DNA of 64,000 nt, taken from positions 4,626-68,625 of the forward strand of contig NZ_URNN01000001.1 of assembly GCF_900549175.1 (NCBI RefSeq), read 5' to 3'. Below, one piece after another: positions 35,509-44,030 of this stretch. Both the position numbers and the translations under genes were made by a program. Position 1 is the first letter of the stretch. Every line of letters begins with the position of its first letter. The notes beneath the pieces are model-generated. The model saw only the letters and a program-made list of their open reading frames with translations, made no database searches and had not been told where the DNA came from. Source of the stretch: an uncultured Prevotella sp. GTDB lineage: Bacteria; Bacteroidota; Bacteroidia; Bacteroidales; Bacteroidaceae.

Positions 35509-35760
35509 CTATTGGTTGTTGTCAAACTCGTATTCTTCCCGATTGTCATATCCGCTGAACACAACCCGGAATGTCTCAAAGTCCTGCTTGCCTGCCAGTC
35601 TGACCGTATCGCCAGTTCCTATGTAATACGGGGCGGTAATTGTTCTTATGGGCGCGCCACGCAACACGCTGTCTGCCAATGTATATACGGTGTCAGGCCT
35701 TTCGGACATAATATATCCCAATGCGTATTCATTGAAAACCACCAATTTGATTTTGTCCAT
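35509..35760 (-). CDS. First gene of the H1 operon, small hypothetical protein
   Basis: 83 residues (MDKIKLVVFNEYALGYIMSE), probably a small beta-rich domain (YYIGTGDTVRLAGKQDFETF). Its ATG is ~64 nt from the base of hairpin H1. The intervening leader holds a CCC...GGG hairpin and an A/G-rich ribosome-site stretch like those at other hairpin-headed genes. Function unknown. Confidence 0.6.
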   Translation of the reverse strand: MDKIKLVVFNEYALGYIMSERPDTVYTLADSVLRGAPIRTITAPYYIGTGDTVRLAGKQDFETFRVVFSGYDNREEYEFDNNQ

Positions 35761-35823
35761 GTCTCTATCGTTTTTGAATTATTTTTCTTTTCCCTTTGCT
35801 TGAAGCCTTCCGACTTCACCACC

Positions 35824-36010
35824 GGGATATGTTTTATGTGCAGTCAAGACTGCGGTACAGGGGAGATAAGGCAAGTAAACAAACATGGAGTTAATGAAAT
35901 ACCACTAATGGTACATTCGTGGAAAGCTGTCGTTAAGTCCACTGAATTGTTAGCGCAAGCGGTACTTGACATTCTCACCCGGCAGTAACTTTGCACAATA
36001 AAACAATGCC
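35824..36010 (-). promoter_or_regulatory. Giant hairpin H1, candidate ssDNA promoter
   Basis: Plus-strand ends GATATGTTTTATGTGCA and TGCACAATAAAACAATGCC pair. Higher up, ACTGC..GAGATAAGGCAAGTA pairs with TACTTGACATTCTCACCCGGCAGT. The apex is AATACCACTAATGGTACATT. The right arm holds TTGAC (35966) and TAACTTTG (35986-35993), 17 nt apart, on the plus strand near the hairpin base. No minus-strand promoter is visible for the genes on the left. Confidence 0.65.
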
Positions 36011-36251
36011 ATGTGGCGTAATGGTCGGTATCAAGGGAGAATGCTTCTGACAGTATAACAGGAAAAGCCATAACGTCAAAATACAGGCCTCACTAAAACA
36101 GTCCTCTGACAATGTCAGTATATAGGGAAGATACATGAGTGTTAAAAGAGAGTTTGGCTACGGTTATCGGCGAGTTGTCGTAGCCACGCATAAAAGCCAC
36201 CTGTTACAATGCCTGTTGTAACAAGTGACTATTGAAAGGAACAAAAACAGG
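36011..36251. terminator. Gap with two perfect hairpins after pcfJ-like gene
   Basis: GGCTACG (36156-36162) pairs with 36179-36185, and TGTTACAA (36202-36209) pairs with 36216-36223. They lie just past the stop of the PcfJ-like gene, so terminator function is likely, although a T-run is missing. No gene is seen in this stretch. Confidence 0.45.
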
Positions 36252-37517
36252 TTATGCTGTCATACGCTTGCGGATTTGCCGTGCGTTTTTCTGTACAAGT
36301 CGGATGATGCGGTCGTGATACTCCGTGCTTTGGTTGCAGAGCCCTCTTGACTGCAGTACCTTGAACGTGTCAAGGCTCAACTCTACGGTCTCGATGCGCC
36401 TGTTGCCTATTCTTGCGGAAAATACCAGTGAGTGCGGTCTCAGATAGTATTCGCATTGCCCAACACAATGATGCAGGGCATTTCCTTCCTGATAATATTC
36501 GTCCACGTTCTCCAGCACGCTGATGACGATAAGTCCGTCCGTGAATGTCAGTCCGAAGAACTTGCCTTTCAACTCTCGGAAACGCTTTTCGTTTTTCCTT
36601 GCCTTTTTCCGTTGCTCCTCACGCTTCTCCCTCTCTCGGATAGCCATTACACGCTCTTGATAGCGGTCGTGCTCGGTTGCCAAGTCGGAGGGGCAGACAT
36701 AATGAGCATTGTGAATGTCCTTGCCGCACCTTTCAAGTGAGCGGATATAATCCACCCAAAGCGAGATGTCAGAAATATGGTAGTCGTTGCGCAGGGCTAT
36801 CTTATATGTGTTCCAATACATATCAAAGTCTCTCTGATGTTGCAGAAAATATTTCAAATCCGTCTTTCTGCCTGCCTTGAACATCGTCTCTACCCTGCTG
36901 TCGGTCAACAGGGCTTCAATAAGCCGTGTCGGTTCAAAACCTGCCAGTGAGCCTTTCATGCCGTTACGCTTCAGTTTTGGGGTGACTGAATAATAAGGAT
37001 AAACATAACAGTCGGCAATATGTCTGTAAACATGGTTGTCTCTCCGCAGTTCCAAGCGTCCGTCCATGACAAAAGAGTCCATATAATATCCGAGAGTACG
37101 TCTTAATGCCGTTACCTCTGTCTTGCCGTTATCGTCAATCCAATAGCGGGCTACTTCCATGGAATAGCTGTCGGATTTTCTGCCCTTGTGGAAATTTGCG
37201 GTCAAAAGAAACACACGCTGTACCTGCAATCCGTCTTGTGTGGTAAGAGTGGAATAATACTCTTTCTCCCTATATGTTCTTCGGTTTGTGTCCTTTATCT
37301 CCAATCTTGCACCACAATGAGGACAGCGGCACTCCTTCTTGCCGTTCTCATTCCACTTGTGTCCGCAGTCCATGCACGTTGTTCCTCTGCTTTTTGTACG
37401 GAACGCATAATGGCTGACGCAGTGACGGAATGCCCATGACTCCTGTTTCTCTGTCGGTGGCAGTAACCGCTCATTGGCAGCTACCACCTTATGCTGTAAT
37501 CTCGTTCTTGCTTTCAT
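36252..37517 (-). CDS. pcfJ-like: PcfJ-like protein
   Basis: 421 residues. Residues ~48-72 carry a four-cysteine zinc ribbon (TCMDCGHKW and CRCPHCGARL). The C-terminal half has the PcfJ signature EGNALHHCVGQCEYYLRP and SARIGNRRIETVELSL. A coiled, basic region (EKREEQRKKARKNEKRFREL) sits before it. PcfJ was named in Enterococcus plasmid pCF10, where it lies with transfer genes; its biochemical role is unknown. It overlaps the PcfK-like gene by 1 nt, forming a two-gene unit under hairpin H2. Confidence 0.8.
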   Translation of the reverse strand: MKARTRLQHKVVAANERLLPPTEKQESWAFRHCVSHYAFRTKSRGTTCMDCGHKWNENGKKECRCPHCGARLEIKDTNRRTYREKEYYSTLTTQDGLQVQRVFLLTANFHKGRKSDSYSMEVARYWIDDNGKTEVTALRRTLGYYMDSFVMDGRLELRRDNHVYRHIADCYVYPYYSVTPKLKRNGMKGSLAGFEPTRLIEALLTDSRVETMFKAGRKTDLKYFLQHQRDFDMYWNTYKIALRNDYHISDISLWVDYIRSLERCGKDIHNAHYVCPSDLATEHDRYQERVMAIREREKREEQRKKARKNEKRFRELKGKFFGLTFTDGLIVISVLENVDEYYQEGNALHHCVGQCEYYLRPHSLVFSARIGNRRIETVELSLDTFKVLQSRGLCNQSTEYHDRIIRLVQKNARQIRKRMTA

Positions 37518-37954
37518 TATTCAAAGTCAAATAGTGATGGTTGTGATATTTCTTGTTTTACCGCTTTCGGTGTCGGTTTCGGTCTGCTGTTACGCTGTTG
37601 GATTTTACGCAGTTCTTCCTCCTGATACGCTTTTATCGCCCTTTCCCTCGCTTCGGCTTTCTCCTGTTCGGAAAGTTCCACTCTGTGGTTGACAATCACT
37701 CCGCAGTTTTCCAACTTGCCAACCTCGATGTTGTCTTCATCATAGTAGTGTGTCGCAAGGGAATAAACCTCGTCATCGGTCATACCGCAACCGCCCTCTT
37801 TGGCAATGGCTTTTGCTTGGGTGAGAATGAATGTGACGCAATCGTCCAATTTCTTGTTTTCTTTGGCATACGATACCGCAAAGAGTTCGTCAGTCTTGGC
37901 TCTCTCGTCCAGATAAGCCTTAATAGCCTGTTTGAAATGTTCTGTTCCTGTCAT
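37517..37954 (-). CDS. pcfK-like: PcfK-like protein
   Basis: 145 residues. The PcfK pattern is clear: FKQAIKAYLDERAKTDELFA, GGCGMTDDEVYSLATHYYDE, then a basic/Pro linker ending SQPSLFDFE. Coupled with the PcfJ-like gene. ATG 37954 (MTGTEHFKQAIKAYL) is the natural start. Upstream lies the H2 leader and hairpin rather than a visible minus-strand promoter. Confidence 0.8.
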   Translation of the reverse strand: MTGTEHFKQAIKAYLDERAKTDELFAVSYAKENKKLDDCVTFILTQAKAIAKEGGCGMTDDEVYSLATHYYDEDNIEVGKLENCGVIVNHRVELSEQEKAEARERAIKAYQEEELRKIQQRNSRPKPTPKAVKQEISQPSLFDFE

Positions 37955-38033
37955 AATTGTTACTTTATTTGATGTTTGAATGTTAAGTTTTATTTTTCTT
38001 CCCTCTTTTTGAAGCCTTTTGGCTCCTCTTGTC

Positions 38034-38296
38034 GGGAACTGATTTTTCGTGCATCAAAAGACTGCACAACAAGGGTGATAAGGCAAGGAAACAGGCATGG
38101 GATTTAATGAAATACCACTAATGGCACATTGGCTTCGCCCATATCCGTCACGACTCGGCAAAGCCCGAACAAGTTCGGCTATGCCCTCGCTGCTCCGTCC
38201 ATTCGTGGAAAGCTGTTGTTAAATCCGGCACCTGTTAGCAGGGCGGTACTTGACATTATCGCCCAAGCAGTAACTTTGCAAAGAAAAATGGATGCC
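38034..38296 (-). promoter_or_regulatory. Giant hairpin H2, candidate ssDNA promoter of pcfK-pcfJ
   Basis: Sequence homologue of H1. The base pairs GATTTTTCGTGCA with TGCAAAGAAAAATGG. The right arm has TTGAC (38250-38254) and TAACTTTG (38271-38278), 18 nt between TTG and the -7 box. The apex contains a 73-bp insertion (dispersed repeat R4) flanked by CATT duplications; H1 lacks it. Confidence 0.65.
38131..38203 (-). repeat. Dispersed small repeat R4, inserted with CATT target duplication
   Basis: Comparison with H1 shows an extra 73 bp between two CATT copies (38127-38130 and 38200-38203). It carries CCGAACAAGTTCGG and the reverse complement of the GCCGAGTCGTGACGG core of R1-R3. Confidence 0.7.
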
Positions 38297-38397
38297 GACA
38301 AGCGGACTATAAAGATGTCTTTTATAATTGAAAATATCGGTATTAAAACAGGTTAATTTCATACTTGTTCAATACAAGACTACTACAAGCAGAAATA

Positions 38398-38440
38398 AGA
38401 AGGACCTATCCGTCACGGACAAGTCCTTCTGTTTTGTTTT
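38398..38440 (+). terminator. Terminator between H2 and the OmpA-like gene
   Basis: AGAAGGAC (38398-38405) pairs with GTCCTTCT (38423-38430), followed on the plus strand by GTTTTGTTTTAT. It would stop a plus transcript from the H2 box after ~150 nt, before it runs antisense into the OmpA-like gene. That short RNA could encode a 22-codon frame at 38288-38356, of doubtful reality. Confidence 0.7.
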
Positions 38441-38494
38441 ATCGATGAAAAAAAGTATTAATGCTCTTGCTTGTTGCTTTTCTGTTTTCTCTGA

Positions 38495-39907
38495 TTATTG
38501 CTTGAAATACAACATTATTCTGGTATGGCGGTTCGCCTCATTCGGAGAGTAATCGTCAATACCTCCGTCATAACCTTTGATGACAGTGCCGTCCCCCATG
38601 CCACGTTTTATCAGTTCCGATGCTATATAATCGGCACGGGAACGGCTGAGATTGTCATTTATAGCCTCATTGCCTGTAGCACTGTCAGCAGCACCGACGA
38701 CTTTCGCTGTTAAGCCATATTTCTTGGCGATGCGTGCCACTTCATCAAGGTTGACAAGCTGGGATTTGTTCAGCAGCCGGTCAGACCCCAGTTCAAAGAA
38801 GAAATAGACAGGCGCACCGATGCAAGCCTTTCCTGCCTGAATAAGCGACAGATAATTCCCGTCTGATTCCTCGATACCGCTGCCACATTCTTCTGTATAA
38901 GAGGCGGATTCCATGACTTTGGGATTTTGCTTGTCACTGTTTCTGCCTCTCATCCTCTCACGGAGGGAGTTAAGGCCGCTGTAATCGTTGCGCGGATATC
39001 CGTTGGCGGCTATGGAAGCGGCATCGTCCGAGAACAGGTAGTTGTATTTGTCCAAAAGTCCCTCGATGGCAAGTATCTTGCGCAGCTGCTCCAATGTCTG
39101 ACGGTCCCGCTCGTGCTGTGCATGATAGAGATAGTTCTTGTCGGACAATGATGTGGCATAAGCCGACAACCATTCGTTCTGAGCAATGTAGGGACGTGCG
39201 TCAACGGCACGCTTCCATCCCGACTTGCCGATGTGGACAGACAGACCGAGGGATGCTGACAACAGATGGTCTCCGAGGCGGTGCGCATTGCCATAACCGT
39301 CAAAGTCCTGCATGGTAGTCATGTTGCCAATCTCTGCCGTGACAGCGATGCGCCGGGATAGATGATACTGCCCCTGTATGCCGTAGGAAATGGCAAAGGG
39401 CTTATGCCCGTTGTCCTTGTTGTGCAGCATACCGATACCGATGTAAGGAATGACGCTCCATCGGGCAAAGGAGTGGACATCGTCCTCATAGAGATTGCCC
39501 AGGACATTCCACATAAAGTCTGCACGGAGGTACTGATAGTCCTGCGACTGGTTGTCGCAGTCGTTGAACTGGATACCTCCATAGTTAATACGTCCCCCGA
39601 CAGAGGGTGTGAACCATTTGCCGAGTGACACGGAGAATGTCAGTTTCATGCGGCCGAAAAGGTCATTGCATCCGAGTGGAGTGCCGAGGAATACAGTCGT
39701 GCCCCCTGCCGCTTGTATGAACCAGTTGTCTGTCCAAGGTGAAGCGACCAATGTCCCTTTCATATAAGTGGGTTTAAGCGGACGCAGCATCTCGTCTGCC
39801 GCAAGCCTGCGTACAATAGTGGTGGTGTCCGCCATGTGGTGACAGTCTTTAGCCTGCGTGCCTAATGACAGGGCGAAGCCAAGGGATAGGAAAAATATTT
39901 TTCTCAT
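38495..39907 (-). CDS. OmpA-family outer membrane protein
   Basis: About 470 residues from ATG 39907 (MRKIFFLSLGFALSLGTQA, signal peptide); an ATG three codons earlier also fits. Residues ~50-270 look like a beta-barrel (FIQAAGGTTVFLGTPLGC, RMKLTFSVSLGKWFTPSVGG, ISYGIQGQYHLSRRIAVTAE). The C-terminal ~110 residues are an OmpA peptidoglycan-binding domain (LLNKSQLVNLDEVARIAKKY, LSRSRADYIASELIKRGM). In transfer regions such proteins may stabilise mating contacts or anchor the channel. It lies directly after the relaxase gene. Confidence 0.8.
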   Translation of the reverse strand: MRKIFFLSLGFALSLGTQAKDCHHMADTTTIVRRLAADEMLRPLKPTYMKGTLVASPWTDNWFIQAAGGTTVFLGTPLGCNDLFGRMKLTFSVSLGKWFTPSVGGRINYGGIQFNDCDNQSQDYQYLRADFMWNVLGNLYEDDVHSFARWSVIPYIGIGMLHNKDNGHKPFAISYGIQGQYHLSRRIAVTAEIGNMTTMQDFDGYGNAHRLGDHLLSASLGLSVHIGKSGWKRAVDARPYIAQNEWLSAYATSLSDKNYLYHAQHERDRQTLEQLRKILAIEGLLDKYNYLFSDDAASIAANGYPRNDYSGLNSLRERMRGRNSDKQNPKVMESASYTEECGSGIEESDGNYLSLIQAGKACIGAPVYFFFELGSDRLLNKSQLVNLDEVARIAKKYGLTAKVVGAADSATGNEAINDNLSRSRADYIASELIKRGMGDGTVIKGYDGGIDDYSPNEANRHTRIMLYFKQ

Positions 39908-39960
39908 GTTGTTCATTTTAATCTGGTGAATACTATAACAGGTGATATGGGAAGTGCCGC

Positions 39961-41412
39961 TTACCGTTTCTTCTTTTTGCCGGAAGAGGGGCACATCATG
40001 CGTGCTGCTTTCATCATACAGCGGCGAGCCCACGCACGTTCATCCTCGTCATCGTCATGTCCCCATTTGAGGTCGGACGAGCTGCCTCCGCCGCCATGCC
40101 CTTCGGCAAAGGTGGTGGCATCATCGACATAGCCGAGGAAAAGAAGCGTGGCACAGTACATCACCTCCGTGCCATTCTCCGCAAAGGCCTGCAGCAGTGA
40201 ACCGTCAAACAAGTTCTTCCCCTCGTCGGAGAGTTGTGCCGCACGTTCAGAGAACTCGCTGACCATGTTTTCCAAGAGGACATTCCTTAGCAGGCTGTCC
40301 GCACCCTTCTGGATAGTGCCGGAGTATTTGTATGCCTCCTGCCGCAATCCTTCCGTGCGTTCCTGTATGGCGGTCATCTCCTCACGCAGAGCGTCGAGCT
40401 TGCGGTCAGCCTCGGAGAGTTTCTCCTGCTTGTCGTCCAGTTTCGTTTGGATAGAGGAAAGTTCCTTCTCCAGTTGGTGGACTTGCCGACGGAGTGCGTC
40501 GGGATTGGCATGTCCGGCAAGGATTTGCCTGTGCAGTTCGGCAAGTGCCGCCTCCTTCTCCGCTTTCTCCTGCAAGAGGTTGCCCACCATAGAGGTGAGA
40601 CCTTTTACTCTCCGCTCTGCCAGACGGATGTCCGACTGGAGCGATACGAGTGTCCGCTGATGTGCGGTGATAGTCTGCTCAATGGTAGTACACTGCTCTG
40701 ACAGCTGGCGGCGGTATTCTTCGGTGGTGCGGTGGCGTGCGCCAGTCTCTGATACGGAAGTGCCACGCTCCATGCCCCAACGCCTGTTGACCTCCGCGAA
40801 CTCGCTGTGCAGGTTTTTCATCCTGGCAGAAAACTCGTATTTGTCCTTGCCGGCAAATATCTGCTTGTACGCAAACTTGCCATCCTTGATTGGCAAGAGG
40901 GTGCAGTGAACGTGCGGATTGGTTTCGTCCAAGTGTACAATGAAAGCGACGACATTCTCCTCTCCGTATTTGTCCGCAACAAAGCGGTAAACATCCTTTG
41001 CCCAATCCTCAATATCCTTACAACGGTGAAGATGTGAATTGTCCGCTCCATGAGTCAGATCCACCTTCTGATTGCCGAATGCAAGTTCTGTCATTCGTTC
41101 ACGGGAGCCGCCGAAGATGAAATTGGCCACAGTGCGGAAGCGTGGCTCTTCCAGTCCTTCGTTTGGGTCTTTGATACCACGGTCCCGCAGAATCTCCGCC
41201 ATGCGTTCCGGGATGCTGCGGCTCTTGTCAACGGGACAGACCTTGCCGTTACGAATCTCGAAGTTGAGCCGTTCACGGCTGCGGTCGTAGTTGCCCTGCG
41301 CCACTGCCGATTGCCAGCCCTTTTCCGTCCAGCGGCGCTGGTGCTCGTTGCTCTGTGCGGTGGTGATTCCCTTTGACGGGCGGAAATCCATTACCTGTTT
41401 TGCTGATGCCAT
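39961..41412 (-). CDS. mobV: MobV-family (Mob/Pre) relaxase
   Basis: 483 residues from ATG 41412 (MASAKQVMDFRPSKG). The MobV motif with the metal-binding histidines is plain: FIVHLDETNPHVHCTLLPI at ~residues 155-173. The N-terminal motif (SNEHQRRWTEKGW, NFEIRNGK) also fits. A long coiled coil follows (~240-370), and the tail is basic (SSGKKKKR). MobV proteins nick oriT and pilot the strand into the recipient. The inverted-repeat region just upstream (41477-41540) is the best oriT candidate. Confidence 0.9.
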   Translation of the reverse strand: MASAKQVMDFRPSKGITTAQSNEHQRRWTEKGWQSAVAQGNYDRSRERLNFEIRNGKVCPVDKSRSIPERMAEILRDRGIKDPNEGLEEPRFRTVANFIFGGSRERMTELAFGNQKVDLTHGADNSHLHRCKDIEDWAKDVYRFVADKYGEENVVAFIVHLDETNPHVHCTLLPIKDGKFAYKQIFAGKDKYEFSARMKNLHSEFAEVNRRWGMERGTSVSETGARHRTTEEYRRQLSEQCTTIEQTITAHQRTLVSLQSDIRLAERRVKGLTSMVGNLLQEKAEKEAALAELHRQILAGHANPDALRRQVHQLEKELSSIQTKLDDKQEKLSEADRKLDALREEMTAIQERTEGLRQEAYKYSGTIQKGADSLLRNVLLENMVSEFSERAAQLSDEGKNLFDGSLLQAFAENGTEVMYCATLLFLGYVDDATTFAEGHGGGGSSSDLKWGHDDDEDERAWARRCMMKAARMMCPSSGKKKKR

Positions 41413-41620
41413 ATCCTTTAATCTTTTTATGTACACAATTCTTCTATCCCCAGCTTGCTGCTTGTTCGGACAGCCTCCCGATGGTCGGAGACCACAAGGG
41501 GTATTAGGCTACCTGACTCCCCTCATTTCCGACCACCGGGCAAGCCCGATTGTTTTACAGCAATGGCAGTCGTGTCAGACACGGTGCCGGTGGAAAAGAA
41601 AAAGTATTGTACGGTGGATA
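41413..41620. other. Candidate oriT region upstream of mobV
   Basis: CCCGATGGTCGGA (41477-41489) pairs with TCCGACCACCGGG (41528-41540) with one mismatch. Between them AAGGGG and CTCCCC can pair around TATTAGGCTACCTGA. It lies between the relaxase gene and the upstream accessory gene, the usual place for oriT in MobV systems. No nick-site consensus is recognised. Confidence 0.5.
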
Positions 41621-42505
41621 TTAGAGGTTGGAACTCTCTTTAGACAGTACGGGAACCTCTCTGTTGGCTATAACAGCAAGGAACGGCCTGCAAAGCGACT
41701 GGAACTGCGACTTGACGGCTGCGCTTTCCTGCAGCAAGGCAGGTGAACTGCCATCTAAAGCCAACTCGGAGATTGCCTTTGCCGCCTCTATGAACGAGAG
41801 CCAGTCGCCTCCCAGGTCTTTATAAAAGAAGGGAAGAAGAGAGGTAGCTTTGGATTGTTCCGCACCTTGTCCGAGAACCTGATGGAAGGTCGTTTCGATG
41901 ACAGCGGACAGTGCGGTCATGCAAAAGGCACGCTCAACAGATTCGGGAATACTGCCTCCACATGGCATTTTGCCGGGTGCATTGCCATTATCTCTATTAG
42001 CCAAGATTGCGGCAATGTCTTCCGTGGCTTGCTCATAGAGATTCTCACATCCCGAGGCACAGGCGGAAGCGGACAAATTGCCGTTTCGCCATCCGTCCAA
42101 TGCGGTACGCATCTTATGACGGAACTCAGCCATGGCGGTGTCAATCGGAGAAGCGACAGGAGTTTCAGCCAATGAAGGTATGGTGATTATTTGGCTCTTC
42201 GTAAGACGGGTGACAGCTATCTGCCCCATCTTCTCCAGCTGTTCGATAAATGTGCGGACAGTGGCACGGTGCCAATGCCAGCACTCGGCAAGCTCGGTAA
42301 TGGTGATGACGAACTGTCCGTCCGACAAGGTGAACTCCTGTCTGCACAAGTCCTTGGGGATATACTGTACGGAAGCCTTGTCCACAAGGTCGAGATAGGC
42401 TTCAAGTTTTGACTGCCGTACCCCGGACCGCTCTTTTAGGAACTCCAGCAGTGCCATCTGTTCGGACATCCTGCCGGAACACGTTCTATTTTTCTGTTTC
42501 TTCAT
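41621..42505 (-). CDS. Winged-helix mobilisation accessory protein
   Basis: 294 residues. Residues ~30-115 look like a winged helix (EFTLSDGQFVITITELAEC, HRATVRTFIEQLEKMGQI, RLTKSQIITIPSL). The C-terminal part is helical and unassigned. It sits immediately upstream of the oriT candidate and mobV, so a relaxosome DNA-binding role is the simplest reading. A DnaD/replication-organiser-like role is an alternative. Confidence 0.6.
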   Translation of the reverse strand: MKKQKNRTCSGRMSEQMALLEFLKERSGVRQSKLEAYLDLVDKASVQYIPKDLCRQEFTLSDGQFVITITELAECWHWHRATVRTFIEQLEKMGQIAVTRLTKSQIITIPSLAETPVASPIDTAMAEFRHKMRTALDGWRNGNLSASACASGCENLYEQATEDIAAILANRDNGNAPGKMPCGGSIPESVERAFCMTALSAVIETTFHQVLGQGAEQSKATSLLPFFYKDLGGDWLSFIEAAKAISELALDGSSPALLQESAAVKSQFQSLCRPFLAVIANREVPVLSKESSNL

Positions 42506-42585
42506 TTTGGGTAATCTGTTTGGTGAATACTATTTCTATTGCCGAGGTTCATTGTACAACAGCACCGGCACGATACAGGTGATAC

Positions 42586-43080
42586 TTAATAGTAATATTC
42601 GACGAGTATGTCCTTGTCCTCTACGAGCACCTTGCGGTCATTCCTGTTGTCCCACAGTGACAGGATGGAACGTGAGGGATAGAACAATGCCGACAATAGG
42701 ACAAAGGACACGGTGACCGCCAGCGTGAACAGATAGGGAGTGAAAGCAAACACCACAGCCGACAGTGCGACGGTAAAGAAGCATCTGCGGTCATCATGCA
42801 GGCGGTGAAGCCACTTGTCCACATCCATGAACACATAGAATATGGTAAAGGCTATGGTGGAGCCTACGACACCGGCATCATTATAGTGTACACACAGATG
42901 GAGGAAGTGGAATACATACAAAAGGATAAGGAGTACCTGACGGTATAGCTTCCTTGCTGCCACAAGCGCGGTCATACGCAGATAGAACTTTGTCATGAAG
43001 TTCTTGTGATTTCTGTACAGAAACAACGGCACGAGAAAGAATGCCGACATCATGATGATAAACAGTATTTTACTTGTCAT
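42586..43080 (-). CDS. Integral membrane protein
   Basis: 164 residues from ATG 43080 (MTSKILFIIMMSAFF). Four or five hydrophobic segments, e.g. ILFIIMMSAFFLVPLFLY, VLLILLYVFHFLHLCVHY, STIAFTIFYVFMDV, FTLAVTVSFVLLSALF. It starts 11 nt inside the end of the upstream gene, so translation is coupled. Unknown function in the mobilisation operon. Confidence 0.65.
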   Translation of the reverse strand: MTSKILFIIMMSAFFLVPLFLYRNHKNFMTKFYLRMTALVAARKLYRQVLLILLYVFHFLHLCVHYNDAGVVGSTIAFTIFYVFMDVDKWLHRLHDDRRCFFTVALSAVVFAFTPYLFTLAVTVSFVLLSALFYPSRSILSLWDNRNDRKVLVEDKDILVEYYY

Positions 43081-43459
43081 AATATGTATAGCATGTATAT
43101 AATGGTAATGGGCTGAGGTCGGGAGTGACGACACCGTGTGTGGCGGTTGATATGATGCGCTCCACATCCTCCAATGCCAGTTCTCCCTTGGTCACTCTCT
43201 GACGGAATGCTTCATCCGCCCGCCGAAGGCTCTTTATTGCCTGCTCCATGTCGTACTCGGCTATCTGCCACACCTGCCCTCTCATATAAGGAAAGTGATG
43301 GTGCACGGCCTTGACCACAAGCACACGGCACAGGATGTCGGTCATTCTGCCGTTCTTGATGACCGTGTGCTTCTGGACAGTGTTTATGCTGACAATCTCC
43401 AGCCAGGTACGGTGACGGTCGAGAAGATGGATAATCTTCATGTACAGTGATTCCTTCAT
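43070..43459 (-). CDS. Hypothetical protein of the mobilisation operon
   Basis: 129 residues from ATG 43459 (MKESLYMKIIHLLDRHRTW); an ATG at 43441 is possible. Contains EQAIKSLRRADEAFRQRVTK, helical and basic. No known domain. Overlaps the membrane-protein gene by 11 nt. Confidence 0.55.
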   Translation of the reverse strand: MKESLYMKIIHLLDRHRTWLEIVSINTVQKHTVIKNGRMTDILCRVLVVKAVHHHFPYMRGQVWQIAEYDMEQAIKSLRRADEAFRQRVTKGELALEDVERIISTATHGVVTPDLSPLPLYTCYTYYDK

Positions 43460-43560
43460 TGTTTTGTCAGGAGATTGTGGTGACACGGACATCGTAAATG
43501 TGATTGGTACGACACATCATTACAACATATAACAGGACTGTCATAAAACGGATAAGACAA

Positions 43561-44007
43561 TCAGATGAAGTCAAGCAGGACCTCCTCCTTTGGCTTCATG
43601 TACTTAAAAAATCCGTTTTTGCAGTGCAGGTCAAGATCAAGACAGACATCGGCCGACATGTATTCCAGCGACTCATAAACAGTCACTTTTATCTGGCAGA
43701 CTGAGCCCCGCTCATTGGTGGCGGCATTGACCTTGAACATCCGTCCGAAGGCAGGATTGGAATAGGCACAGCAACTGTGTCCGAAGTCGGTCTGACGGCT
43801 TGGGATGTGGTGATAGAGGATTATCATCTCCATCTCGTCTTCGAGGATGTCCATCACATCCTCTATCGGGCAGGGATTGTTCAATGTGAATGTCAGGAGC
43901 ACATAGTCGTCATACCTTACAGGTTTCTCCATCCTGCGTTTGTCCAGCAGTTCCGGCAACTGCAACGGCACGACGGCAAGGAAGTCATCGCAAAACTGTT
44001 CTAACAT
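43561..44007 (-). CDS. Hypothetical acidic protein of the mobilisation operon
   Basis: 148 residues (MLEQFCDDFLAVVPLQLPEL). Acidic core with IEDVMDILEDEMEMIILYHH and a beta-rich C-terminal part (KVTVYESLEYMSADVCLDLD). No signal peptide or known family. Ends 54 nt before the next gene on the same strand. Confidence 0.55.
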   Translation of the reverse strand: MLEQFCDDFLAVVPLQLPELLDKRRMEKPVRYDDYVLLTFTLNNPCPIEDVMDILEDEMEMIILYHHIPSRQTDFGHSCCAYSNPAFGRMFKVNAATNERGSVCQIKVTVYESLEYMSADVCLDLDLHCKNGFFKYMKPKEEVLLDFI

Positions 44008-44030
44008 AGTCGTATTCTTTGTTGGGGTGT

